NCBI GenBank assembly: GCA_017466065.1
Contig: JAFTUV010000046.1
Coordinates: forward strand, 1 to 42,328
From: Bacteroidaceae bacterium
Lineage (GTDB): Bacteria; Bacteroidota; Bacteroidia; Bacteroidales; Bacteroidaceae
Reading direction: 5' to 3'
DNA: 42,328 nucleotides
Shown piece by piece: positions 33,433-42,187 of the stretch. Each line of letters opens with the position of its first letter. Within the stretch, counting starts at the first letter, position 1. The position numbers and the translations under genes are program-made. The notes under the pieces are model-generated. The model searched no databases. It was not told the origin of the DNA and saw only the letters and a program-made list of their open reading frames with translations.

Positions 33433-34314
33433 ATGGAAAAAGTATATCTTTTGCGCAGTATGATGTTCGTTCCTGCGCACAATCAAAAATTACTCGATAG
33501 CTCTGTTAAACGCGATGCCGACGCTTTAATCCTTGATATTGAAGACTCTGTACCTGCAAATGACAAACAAGCTGCTCGCGAGAACGTAAAAGAATTCGTC
33601 AAGCGAGAAGACCTTAACGGTAAACTGGTATTCTGCCGCGTAAACGACCGCGAAAGTGGCGAACTGCTTCGCGACGCATACCAGCTGACTATTGATGGAG
33701 TGACAGGCTTCATTTATCCCAAAGCTACAAAAGGCGAAGATATTTATTTCTTTGGCAAGCTGCTCGAAACCATAGAGTATGAGAAAGGAATCCCCGTCGG
33801 CACCTTCAAAATAATTCCACTAATTGAAACAACAGGTGCAGTAATGAACATACAAGAAATCTGCAAAGCCTGCACACGAGTAATAGCCGTTGGTTTTGGA
33901 TGCGAAGATTATGTTACCGACCTAAAAGGCAAACACGACGATGCAGGGCAAAGCATATTCTTCGCTCGCAATATGATAGCCAACGGTGCACGAGCCTGTG
34001 GAGTAATCCCCATCGACACCCCCCACATAAAAGTACACGACCTCGACGACCTTGAAAAAAATCTTAAAGTTGTCAAACAAATGGGATTTGAGGGAATGTT
34101 TGTGTTAAACCCCAAGGAACTGCCATTGGTAAACCAATATTTTTCACCATCGCAAGAAGAGGTTGCTTGGGCCGAAGAAATGGTACAACTTGCCGAAGAA
34201 GCCGTCAGAGAGGGTAAAGGAGTTGCAGTAAAAGATAATAAATTTATTGGTCCTCCTATGCTTAAAATGGCAAATAATATATTGGAGAAGCAACGTAAGA
34301 TTAATAAAAAATAA
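33433..34314 (+). CDS. HpcH/HpaI-CitE family lyase/aldolase
   Basis: 293 residues of the CitE-like CoA-ester lyase fold (TIM barrel). Motifs: RSMMFVPAHNQKLLDSSVKR and DALILDIEDSVP (Asp/Glu near the active site), FCRVND with substrate Arg69, PLIETTGAVMN with metal-binding Glu132, and VGFGCEDYVTDLKGKHDD with the metal Asp159 region. The C-terminal segment (ARACGVIPIDTP) is complete. Family members cleave or form beta-hydroxyacyl-CoA such as malyl-, methylmalyl- and citramalyl-CoA, with acetyl-CoA, pyruvate or glyoxylate. The gene is packed between the MaoC gene (2-nt gap) and a PglD-like acyltransferase (10-nt gap). I infer it acts on an acyl donor for the sugar; an aldolase acting directly on a keto-acid is the alternative. 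Confidence 0.88.
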   Translation: MEKVYLLRSMMFVPAHNQKLLDSSVKRDADALILDIEDSVPANDKQAARENVKEFVKREDLNGKLVFCRVNDRESGELLRDAYQLTIDGVTGFIYPKATKGEDIYFFGKLLETIEYEKGIPVGTFKIIPLIETTGAVMNIQEICKACTRVIAVGFGCEDYVTDLKGKHDDAGQSIFFARNMIANGARACGVIPIDTPHIKVHDLDDLEKNLKVVKQMGFEGMFVLNPKELPLVNQYFSPSQEEVAWAEEMVQLAEEAVREGKGVAVKDNKFIGPPMLKMANNILEKQRKINKK

Positions 34315-34323
34315 ATCCATATT

Positions 34324-34989
34324 ATGGAACAAAAAGTTATCATTATTGGCGGTATAGGTAGCGGTACGGTTATTGCACAAGCCATAAACGAAGCAAACAG
34401 CAGAGGAGATAGAACTCTTGTCGTTTATGGTTTTATGAGCCACGACAAGGAAGTAGGAGAAGATATAGAAGGAATTCCGGTAGTTGTAAAACAGTCGGCC
34501 GAAAATATCTTAAAGTACTACAACGAAGGATATAAATATATTTTTGCACTACACAGAATGGATGGTGGAGAATATTTTATAAACCTTTACAATTCATTAG
34601 GATTAAAGCCCGAAATGATGGCTACATTCATACACCCGACAGCATACGTAGCACCAAACGTTAAAGTTATGAACGGTTGTGTAATTATGCAATATTCAAT
34701 GATATCTGCAGGTACCACAATCGGCTGTAACACACTTATTATGGGTGGTGCAACAGTGGGGCACAACACTAATTTAGGAGAATTCAATCACATCGCATCC
34801 CAAGCCGTAGTTGGCTCACACATAGAAACTGCCGTTGGAGTACATTTTGGGCTTAACTGTACAGTTAGAGAATATCTAAAAATTGGCGAATACTCGACTA
34901 TTGGAATGGGAGCAGTACAAACAAAAGATGTAGGCGCACACGAAATGTGGGCCGGTGTACCCGCAAAGTTATTAAGAAAAGCCAAATAA
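34324..34989 (+). CDS. PglD/NeuD-like sugar acyltransferase
   Basis: 221 residues. An N-terminal Rossmann-like sugar-nucleotide binding domain (VIIIGGIGSGTVIAQAI) is followed by a left-handed beta-helix of hexapeptide repeats (about 95-195; HPTAYVAPNVKVMNGCVIM, ISAGTTIGCNTLIMGGATVG) and a closing VPAKLLRKAK. PglD/NeuD/LegH-type enzymes transfer acetyl from acetyl-CoA to an amino group of UDP-amino-sugars. Position after dehydratase and aminotransferase fits that. The acyl group may be non-acetyl here, because of the MaoC-CitE pair directly upstream. The catalytic His equivalent is probably in GHNTN (about residues 145-149), but I did not verify this by alignment. Confidence 0.87.
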   Translation: MEQKVIIIGGIGSGTVIAQAINEANSRGDRTLVVYGFMSHDKEVGEDIEGIPVVVKQSAENILKYYNEGYKYIFALHRMDGGEYFINLYNSLGLKPEMMATFIHPTAYVAPNVKVMNGCVIMQYSMISAGTTIGCNTLIMGGATVGHNTNLGEFNHIASQAVVGSHIETAVGVHFGLNCTVREYLKIGEYSTIGMGAVQTKDVGAHEMWAGVPAKLLRKAK

Positions 34990-35005
34990 TTCACACAGGA
35001 ATAAT

Positions 35006-36058
35006 ATGGAAAAACGTATCAAAGAGCGCACCGTATCGATAGATGCAACCATTATCAGCGTACTCAAAAAGATGGATAGCGAAAGAGTAAAATTGCTTTT
35101 TGTCTTTTCCAATGATATATTTAATGGCATCGTAACAATAGGCGATATACAGCGTGCTATAATCAAGAATATAGACCTGACAGCTCCAATATCATCAATT
35201 CTGAATAAAAGCAAAATATATGCAAAACCGGAAGACGATATCGAGAAAATTAAGGAGATTATGTTAAAAATACGCACCGAGTGTATGCCGGTTGTCGACG
35301 AACAAGGTAATCTTGAAAAAGTCTATTTTTGGAGCGACCTCTTTGATACAAAATCAATAACTCGTCCCAAGATTAACCTTCCGGTCGTTATTATGGCCGG
35401 CGGCAAAGGCACACGTCTGAAACCGCTCACATACGTAATTCCCAAGCCCCTTGTTCCAATAGGCAAGAAAACCATTCTCGAAGAGATTATGGATCAGTTC
35501 GAGGGAATCGGTTGCACGAAGTTCTATATGTCGGTAAACTACAAGTACGATATGATAGAGTTCTACCTTAATCAGCTCGACAAGCAATACGACATATCGT
35601 TTTTCCGCGAAGAAAAGCCATTGGGTACCATTGGCAGCGTGTCGTTGTTGAAAGACAAGATAACTACCCCGTTTTTTGTGAGCAACTGCGACATTCTCAT
35701 CGACCAAGACTACCGCGATGTGTATGAATACCACAAAAACAACAAGAACGACCTCACCATTGTAACAGCTGTAAAAAGCCACAGCATCCCCTATGGCGTA
35801 ATCACCACGGGAGAGAATGGAATAATGGAAGGATTGAGTGAAAAGCCCGAAACCACATATATGATAAATACCGGGGTTTATCTGCTTAACCCCGAGCTCA
35901 TCAGTGAAATACCCGAGAATGAGTTTTTCCACATAACACACCTTATGGAAAAGATAAAACAACGTGGCGGACGCATAGGGTGCTTCCCGGTGAGCGAAAA
36001 ATCGTGGACCGACATAGGCGAATGGCCCGAATATCTTAAACTCATAAATGTAAAGTAA
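35006..36058 (+). CDS. CBS-domain nucleotidyltransferase (PtmE-like)
   Basis: 350 residues. Two CBS motifs at about 5-120 (FVFSNDIFNGIVTIGDIQRAI; TECMPVVDEQGNLEKV) are followed by a nucleotidyltransferase domain from about 125 (VIMAGGKGTRLKPLTYVIPK with the phosphate-binding GGKGTR and Lys). Further motifs are GCTKFYMSVNYKYDMIEFYL, FVSNCDILIDQDY and SEKPETTYMINTGVYLL. It activates a sugar-1-phosphate to NDP-sugar. The same architecture is PtmE in legionaminic acid synthesis, which makes GDP-GlcN. Here the other PtmE-partner genes (NeuB-type synthase, LegF CMP-transferase) are not in the window. Confidence 0.87.
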   Translation: MEKRIKERTVSIDATIISVLKKMDSERVKLLFVFSNDIFNGIVTIGDIQRAIIKNIDLTAPISSILNKSKIYAKPEDDIEKIKEIMLKIRTECMPVVDEQGNLEKVYFWSDLFDTKSITRPKINLPVVIMAGGKGTRLKPLTYVIPKPLVPIGKKTILEEIMDQFEGIGCTKFYMSVNYKYDMIEFYLNQLDKQYDISFFREEKPLGTIGSVSLLKDKITTPFFVSNCDILIDQDYRDVYEYHKNNKNDLTIVTAVKSHSIPYGVITTGENGIMEGLSEKPETTYMINTGVYLLNPELISEIPENEFFHITHLMEKIKQRGGRIGCFPVSEKSWTDIGEWPEYLKLINVK

Positions 36059-36059
36059 T

Positions 36060-37217
36060 ATGAAAATACTTCTTATTGTCGGTAATGCCAATGATATATT
36101 CATAACAAATATGACAAAATGGCTAAAAAAATCAATGCCCGACGCTACAATAGATATTTTTGATTTTTTCCATTCGAATATTCAAGAAGAAAATACATAT
36201 TGCGACAATCTACATTCATCAAATTCAAATATCTGGTTTAACAAAGTTAAAATAATACAGTCGTTATATCCATTTTATGCGAGCAGACAGTTAAAGAAAT
36301 TCCTTAAAGGCAAGCACTACGATTTAATACAATGTCATAGAATCTCACCTATAATCACACTCACAAATTGTCTAAAAAAACATTGCAATAAACTATTTGC
36401 AACATTTTGGGGTGGTGAATTAGACAATGTTGAAAAGATACTCTTTTCAAAAAAAATATATAATACAAAACTCGATTCATTTATTTCAAGAATAGACTAT
36501 GTTATAAACTCAAAAGCAACTTTAAAGCGAATAACAGAAAAATACCCATCACTTGCAAAAAAACGAATCGAAGCCTATTTAGGCTCGGCACCATTGGAGG
36601 AGGTCTATAAATTGATGGAGAAAGAGGACAAAGAGGCATCAAAAGAAAAATTGTCAATACCAACAGGCAAAAAGGTCGTTCTCATTGGGTACAGCGGAAA
36701 AGCACTTCACCAACATCTACCTATCATAGATGAACTTGCAAGAAGAGACGATTTAAAAGAGAAACTACACCTGCTCACACCAATGACAAGGGGAGGCAAC
36801 GCCAATTACTGCGACGAGGTAGATGCAGTTTTAAAAAAGTCGGGCTACACCTATACTCTTCTTCGCGACCGTTTTCTAAACGACGAAGAGGTTGCTCGCC
36901 TGCGCAACGCCACCGACATTACACTACAATTTTCTACTTTTGACGCATTCTCCCGCAGTATAATAGAGTGCCTATGTGCAAAATCGGTACTCGTTTACGG
37001 CAACTGGCTCGACTATAAAGAACATCTTGCCAACGGGAGACTTATCGCCCATCCCGTTTCCACAATCGAAGAGGGAATAGACAAACTAAGCGAAATTGCA
37101 AACAATATCGACAAATACAGCAAAGAAGTAGAAGAGAACCATATTAACGGAAAAGCAAAAAACTTGTGGTCCGAATGTATTGCCGACTGGGTAAATGCCT
37201 ATTTAAACACAAAATAG
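36060..37217 (+). CDS. GT-B glycosyltransferase (GT4-like)
   Basis: 385 residues of a GT-B fold glycosyltransferase, cytoplasmic face, adding a sugar to the growing repeat unit. N-domain MKILLIVGNAND; C-domain with KVVLIGYSGKALHQHLPI, a central LTPMTRGG and FSTFDAFSRSIIECLCAKSVLVYG, where the conserved Glu and following helix sit. Codons here are clearly more AT-rich than in ugd-wecC. It starts 2 nt after the nucleotidyltransferase. Donor and acceptor unknown. Confidence 0.83.
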   Translation: MKILLIVGNANDIFITNMTKWLKKSMPDATIDIFDFFHSNIQEENTYCDNLHSSNSNIWFNKVKIIQSLYPFYASRQLKKFLKGKHYDLIQCHRISPIITLTNCLKKHCNKLFATFWGGELDNVEKILFSKKIYNTKLDSFISRIDYVINSKATLKRITEKYPSLAKKRIEAYLGSAPLEEVYKLMEKEDKEASKEKLSIPTGKKVVLIGYSGKALHQHLPIIDELARRDDLKEKLHLLTPMTRGGNANYCDEVDAVLKKSGYTYTLLRDRFLNDEEVARLRNATDITLQFSTFDAFSRSIIECLCAKSVLVYGNWLDYKEHLANGRLIAHPVSTIEEGIDKLSEIANNIDKYSKEVEENHINGKAKNLWSECIADWVNAYLNTK

Positions 37218-37218
37218 A

Positions 37219-38679
37219 ATGTTAAGATTTTTCAAGGACTTCTTTATATACGGCTTTGCATCTATCTTTGGCAAGCTGGCAGCCGTATTCCTTATGCCAA
37301 TATACACTAGTATATTGACACAGGAAGAGTATGGTGCAATGGCACTTATAACCTCGGCAAAGGGAATTATCGACCTATTTTCGAACTTGAATATACATTC
37401 CGGGATTGCAAGAGAATATAAAGAAGAAGGAGTTGACAGGACCAAACTTGTTTCCACCGGTTTCTACTCCATCTTGGGAATTTCCTTAACCATAATGGCA
37501 ATAATAATGTGTACACAGCCATTTTGGCAAGAAACAATATTATCATTGGACAGCCGTTTCTCAACAGCATTTTTTATAATGCTGTTAACCATTCCGGCCG
37601 GAAGCACACTCTCCTACTTCTCTATAATGACCCGCTTTAAACGGAAGCCCATACTCTACTCTATTGGCACACTCATTCAATTACTTATACAGATAATTGT
37701 ATCGGTTATCGGTGTTGTATATTTACGATACGGCATTGCATCTATTTTTGCAGGAATTCTTTGCGGAGAGATGTTCGGCATTGCATATTTCAGCTACATA
37801 AACCGCAGCAATATAGCTCTTACTTTCAACAGAGGGTATCTGAAAAGAGCATTACTATTTTCAATACCCACACTACCGGCAATACTTGCAGGGTGGATAG
37901 ATAGCTCAATGGGACAGATAATCATCGGCAAATACATTTCAAAAGCCGACCTTGGCGTTTACTCCATAGCACTGCAATTAGCCTCGGTCTTCTCATTTAT
38001 CAGCATTGCGCTAAACAATGTTTGGAGCCCATATCTATATGAGAACTACAAAAAAGAAGGTTTCATAAAGGAGATAAACAAGCTCTACACTATTATTGTA
38101 TTGACACTGACTGTAATCGCAATAACGGCTTCCTTAATGTCGAAAGAGATTATTCTATTACTCAGCAACAGTTCTTACCTCGATGCTTCGCAGTATTTCA
38201 CGCTATTGTGTATACCAATGTGCGTATACCTTCTCTTCCCAATGGCAACATCGGGAATAAGCATAAGCCGCGACACAAAATACATTGGCATATCCTATGT
38301 AATAGGCAGCATTATAAATCTCGTCTTAATGTTTATAACGATTAAATACATTGGCATAATAGCAGTACCCATAGCACTTGGAGCATCAAGAATAACAACA
38401 TATTCCATATTGTACTATATATCAAAGGCAAAAGGAGTAATTGTATTACCCAATGGCGTATTAATATTAATGATTGTAAGCATCGTTTTTTGTTACCTCA
38501 TAGTCAATATGCAATTGAATGCAATATATAGGATAATAATTGTTGCAGTTGTTGATATTACCACAGCAATATACCTTGCCAAATTTACAAACATCAAAGG
38601 TATCCTTGCTGCAAGAAGGAAACAGGGTCTTGGAAATAAAAAATATCAACAAAACAGGAATCAGAACTATAAAAAATAA
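37219..38679 (+). CDS. wzx: Polysaccharide repeat-unit flippase (Wzx)
   Basis: 486 residues, almost wholly hydrophobic, with about 12-14 membrane segments: MVF/MATE-type oligosaccharide flippase. Typical features are the N-terminal FFIYGFASIFGKLAAVFLMPIY, then SIPTLPAILAGWIDSS and the ...VYSIALQLASVF and GIAAVPIALGASR-like segments. It moves undecaprenyl-PP-linked units across the inner membrane. Its start is 1 nt after the previous gene's stop. AT-rich codons. Confidence 0.93.
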   Translation: MLRFFKDFFIYGFASIFGKLAAVFLMPIYTSILTQEEYGAMALITSAKGIIDLFSNLNIHSGIAREYKEEGVDRTKLVSTGFYSILGISLTIMAIIMCTQPFWQETILSLDSRFSTAFFIMLLTIPAGSTLSYFSIMTRFKRKPILYSIGTLIQLLIQIIVSVIGVVYLRYGIASIFAGILCGEMFGIAYFSYINRSNIALTFNRGYLKRALLFSIPTLPAILAGWIDSSMGQIIIGKYISKADLGVYSIALQLASVFSFISIALNNVWSPYLYENYKKEGFIKEINKLYTIIVLTLTVIAITASLMSKEIILLLSNSSYLDASQYFTLLCIPMCVYLLFPMATSGISISRDTKYIGISYVIGSIINLVLMFITIKYIGIIAVPIALGASRITTYSILYYISKAKGVIVLPNGVLILMIVSIVFCYLIVNMQLNAIYRIIIVAVVDITTAIYLAKFTNIKGILAARRKQGLGNKKYQQNRNQNYKK

Positions 38680-38700
38680 CACTTAATTATTAAAACTTAT

Positions 38701-39417
38701 ATGGAAACAATTATCGATAAAATAAAACGTAAATACGCAATATTCAAAGGTGGTGAAACATATTTGAACTACTTAAGAAAGCAAGGTATAAAGATTGGTA
38801 AAAGGTGCACTGTTGGACCGGCAAGAACAATGGCAATTGACGCTTCACGCCCTTATATGGTAGAAATCGGTGACGATGTACGATTGAACTATGGTTTAAC
38901 TATTATGACTCACGATTTCACAACGCTGGTTTTCAAAAACCGTTTTGGTGATTTTATTCCCAGTTCTGGAAAAGTAAAAATCGGTAACAATGTATACTTT
39001 GGTCGTAATTGTACGGTGCTTAAAGGAGTAACCATTGGTAATAATTGCATTATTGGATATGGTTCGCTTGTAATGAGGGATGTTCCCGATAATAGCGTTG
39101 TCGCCGGCTCGCCGGCAAAAGTAATTTGCACGCTGGAACAATATTACGAGAAAAGAAAAGAGAAAGCCATAGAAGAGGCTTTTGCCTTGGCACGTGAAAT
39201 TCAACGAGTTTATAATAGGAAGCCGGTTCCTGCCGATTTTAGAGAAGAATTTGTATACTTTGTATCGGGTGACGAGGTGGGAAAATATCCGGAGATTCCC
39301 ATTAAATTTCAACTTACAACTATGGGTGACTGCTATGAAAGATGGACAAAAGAGCACAAGGCACCATATAAAAGTTTTGATGAATTCTTAAAAGCTGCCG
39401 GTGTAGCCGATAAATAA
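38701..39417 (+). CDS. Hexapeptide-repeat acyltransferase
   Basis: 238 residues. Left-handed beta-helix (about 45-140; IGKRCTVGPARTM, IGDDVRLNYGLTIMTHDF, IGNNVYFGRNCTVLKGVTIG) with the serine-acetyltransferase/NodL-like His in MTHDF and closing SPAKVICTLEQYYE. Then a C-terminal extension of about 85 residues with an amphipathic start (EEAFALAREIQRVYN) that I do not recognise. It probably O-acetylates a sugar of the repeat unit. The extra C-terminal part is longer than in simple maltose/galactoside acetyltransferases. Confidence 0.83.
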   Translation: METIIDKIKRKYAIFKGGETYLNYLRKQGIKIGKRCTVGPARTMAIDASRPYMVEIGDDVRLNYGLTIMTHDFTTLVFKNRFGDFIPSSGKVKIGNNVYFGRNCTVLKGVTIGNNCIIGYGSLVMRDVPDNSVVAGSPAKVICTLEQYYEKRKEKAIEEAFALAREIQRVYNRKPVPADFREEFVYFVSGDEVGKYPEIPIKFQLTTMGDCYERWTKEHKAPYKSFDEFLKAAGVADK

Positions 39418-39428
39418 GAACTTTAATT

Positions 39429-40604
39429 ATGTTATTTGCACTTCAAAGTTTAATTGTTTACGGGATTATCATTTGGGCAATGACCTACTTTGGTAAAATT
39501 GCCTATAAACGGCAATACCCGCAGGGGTTTGGCGGCATAGACAAGTTTAAAGGGAAAAAGAGCAATATACTGTCTATACTCACCGAGCCCTACATTCTCA
39601 TACCCATACTCATCTTCTGCCTGTTTGCCGCAGTTCGCTACCGTGTAGGTGTCGATTGTGAATCGTACAAGGCAATATATTACGAGATTGCACAATATGG
39701 TGAAAGTATAAGAGCTTCCAATATCGAAATAGGCTTTAAGAATTTGGTTAAATTCACCAATACATTAACAAATTCCCATTATCTATTTTTCTTTATCCTT
39801 GCATTCCTCGAAATAGGTTTATACTACATAGCACTGGCAAAAGAGAGGCACGCACTTATTTTTTTAGGCCTTGCAATAATGATTACCGGACACTACTGGT
39901 CATTGATGAACGGAATGCGACAGAACATCGCAGCCTGTGCCTTTGTAGCAATGATTCCTTGGCTGTTGAACAAGAAATGGCACTATTTCGTTGCCGGCAC
40001 CTTGTTGGCAACCACAATGCACCGCAGCGCATTGCTATTGCTACCATTAGGAGCCTTTGCATTTTTCTGCAAAAAGAGAATACCCAACAAGTACCTTCAA
40101 CTTGGTATTATAGGTATTTGCTTTCTACTAATGAATAAGTTTGATAACATATTTACAATAGAACTAATGCAATTTGCCGGCGAGGCCGGATACGGTGAAG
40201 AAGAAATTGAAGCATACACGGCTCTCGAAGCAACAGAATATACATTTGGTTTTAGAATGATACTGCAATATGCAGTATTCTGTATAGCAGTCTTTTACAG
40301 CAAAAAGATGTGCAAGTTCTACAACAGTAAAGTTTTCAACACAATGTATAATCTGTTCTTTATAGGAATATGCCTATCACTCGTATTCTATAATAACTTT
40401 ACGATTAAAAGAATTCTGTACTATTTTTCGTGTTTCACTCCGGTAATAATATCATATTATATGTTCTATTTATGGAAAAATAAAAAGAACCTGATATTGG
40501 TTATAAGCATCGCACTTTTAGTTGTGCAAACACTATGGAGTATCTATTCCGATATTTCCAGTAAAGGTATAAACGAACCAATGCTTTACAAATTTGATTT
40601 TTAA
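39429..40604 (+). CDS. wzy: EpsG-family polysaccharide polymerase (Wzy-like)
   Basis: 391 residues with about ten membrane segments. The EpsG pattern is clear: FAAVRYRVGVDCESYKA early, NIEIGFKNLVKF, then GHYWSLMNGMRQNIAACAFV (Arg in an outward loop) and TTMHRSALLLLPLGAF. It joins repeat units on the periplasmic side. Polymerase plus flippase plus Wzc make this a Wzx/Wzy-dependent locus. Confidence 0.9.
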   Translation: MLFALQSLIVYGIIIWAMTYFGKIAYKRQYPQGFGGIDKFKGKKSNILSILTEPYILIPILIFCLFAAVRYRVGVDCESYKAIYYEIAQYGESIRASNIEIGFKNLVKFTNTLTNSHYLFFFILAFLEIGLYYIALAKERHALIFLGLAIMITGHYWSLMNGMRQNIAACAFVAMIPWLLNKKWHYFVAGTLLATTMHRSALLLLPLGAFAFFCKKRIPNKYLQLGIIGICFLLMNKFDNIFTIELMQFAGEAGYGEEEIEAYTALEATEYTFGFRMILQYAVFCIAVFYSKKMCKFYNSKVFNTMYNLFFIGICLSLVFYNNFTIKRILYYFSCFTPVIISYYMFYLWKNKKNLILVISIALLVVQTLWSIYSDISSKGINEPMLYKFDF

Positions 40605-40615
40605 CGTACAATCTT

Positions 40616-41689
40616 ATGCAGAAACTACTTATAATAAGCAAAGAACAGTTTGGTTATCACACCGACATATTCAAATGGTGTGAACACCTGCGCGATGAAT
40701 ATGCAATAGAGATAATCACATTTGAAGGAAAGCCCAAAATAGGACTCAAAGGGATTAAAAACTACTATGTGTCGAATAAAGGACAAAGAAGCATTAGAGG
40801 CTTGCGCTATATACTAACCTGTTTGTGGCACATATTGTTCTTTAAAGGCATAATAGTTGTGTGTTATTTTAAAGAGTGCCGAATATTTAAAATATGTTTC
40901 CCTTGGAAGAAAATGTTGTTGGATATAAGAACTCTCGATGTTTCCAACGACAAAGCCACCCGCAATGCTGAAGACGCAATTATAAAGAAAAGCACCGACA
41001 TATACGATTACGTTACGATAATCTCCGAAGGGTTAAGAAAGAAGCTGAACCTGCCCGAGAGTAAATCTGCAATACTTCCGCTTGGAGCAGACGAAGCATC
41101 AACCACGATAAAAACATTTAAAAAACTACATCTTTTATATGTCGGCACTCTATTTAATCGCGACATTCACAAAACCATAGAAGGATTGTCGATAGCTTTA
41201 AAGGAGGAACCGACGATAGATATACACTACGACATTATTGGCGAAGGAGTTGCCAACGAGCTCGAAGAACTTAAAAACCTTGTCACCGAAAAAGGATTGG
41301 AAGACCACATCACACTGCACGGTTACATTCAACACGAAGAACTTAAACCCTTTCTCGACAATTGCAATATAGGCGTCTCTTTTGTTCCTGTAACAGAATA
41401 CTATGAACACCAGCCGGCAACAAAATCGTTTGAATATATATTGTCAGGGCTCTACACAATAGCAACAGGAACATACTGCAACAAAGAAATTATAACAAAA
41501 AAGAATGGTGTAATCATTGAAGACACCCCGGAGTCGTTTGCAGAATCAATCATAGATATTTTTCACAGAAAAGAAGAAATAGACGGAAGTGAAATCAGTA
41601 AAACACTTTCGGGCTATAAATGGGAGAATGTTGTAAACAAACAAATGAAAAATATATTGAACCATTATTATAAAAAGTATCATTTATGA
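40616..41689 (+). CDS. Family-4-like glycosyltransferase
   Basis: 357 residues of GT-B type. Motifs: LLIISKEQFGYHTDIFKWC at the N-terminus, LHLLYVGTLFNRDIHKTIEG starting the C-domain, IIGEGVANELEEL and TKSFEYILSGLYTIATGTY carrying the donor-binding Glu. One Cys-rich short hydrophobic stretch near residues 70-100 may touch the membrane. It starts 11 nt after the polymerase, and its TGA overlaps the next gene's ATG. Confidence 0.86.
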   Translation: MQKLLIISKEQFGYHTDIFKWCEHLRDEYAIEIITFEGKPKIGLKGIKNYYVSNKGQRSIRGLRYILTCLWHILFFKGIIVVCYFKECRIFKICFPWKKMLLDIRTLDVSNDKATRNAEDAIIKKSTDIYDYVTIISEGLRKKLNLPESKSAILPLGADEASTTIKTFKKLHLLYVGTLFNRDIHKTIEGLSIALKEEPTIDIHYDIIGEGVANELEELKNLVTEKGLEDHITLHGYIQHEELKPFLDNCNIGVSFVPVTEYYEHQPATKSFEYILSGLYTIATGTYCNKEIITKKNGVIIEDTPESFAESIIDIFHRKEEIDGSEISKTLSGYKWENVVNKQMKNILNHYYKKYHL

Positions 41690-42152
41690 AAATAGGTTTT
41701 AAATCGCCAAAAGGCTTATTCAGAAAGTTAATGATGACAATATTCAATCTCCCAATGCCGGGACACTGGAGATGGAAGCTAATAAAAATAGGGGGGTAAA
41801 AATTATTGACATCCCAAAGAATGAACGCCGATTTATTTTTATTGGAGAGAACGTGGTTTTCGACTCGCAACACCCCGAAGATATTGAAATAGGGAATTAT
41901 GTTCACATAACAACCGGCTGTGTGTTGCTATCACACTATATGGACAACACCAAGAGCACCGTCAGTTGGAAACACGGCAAAATAAAAATTGAAGACCACG
42001 TATTTATTGGCGCAAACACAATTATAACCAAGCCACTCACAATTGGTAAAGGAAGTGTCATTGGTGCCGGCTCGGTTGTTACCAAAGACATTCCACCCTA
42101 CCAAATTTGGGCAGGTAACCCGGCACGATATATAAAAGATAGAGTAAAATAG
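41686..42152 (+). pseudogene. Hexapeptide acyltransferase interrupted at a G6 tract
   Basis: ATG at 41686 (overlapping the previous stop as ATGA) gives MKIGFKSPKGLFRKLMM... PMPGHWRWKLIKIGG and then TAA, right at GGGGGG (41791-41796). The other frame continues as VKIIDIPKNERRFIFIGEN, then FDSQHPEDIEIGNYVHITTG, IEDHVFIGANTIITKPLTIG and ends NPARYIKDRVK, a full left-handed beta-helix acyltransferase. With seven Gs the two parts join into one protein of about 155 residues. The tract could therefore be a phase-variable ON/OFF switch, or a simple mutation. A shorter product from the ATG at 41772 would lack the N-terminus. No other lesion is seen, and the beta-helix portion is well preserved. Confidence 0.75.
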
Positions 42153-42187
42153 TTGCAAATAAAGTTGGGCATAAAAATCCTTGCATT

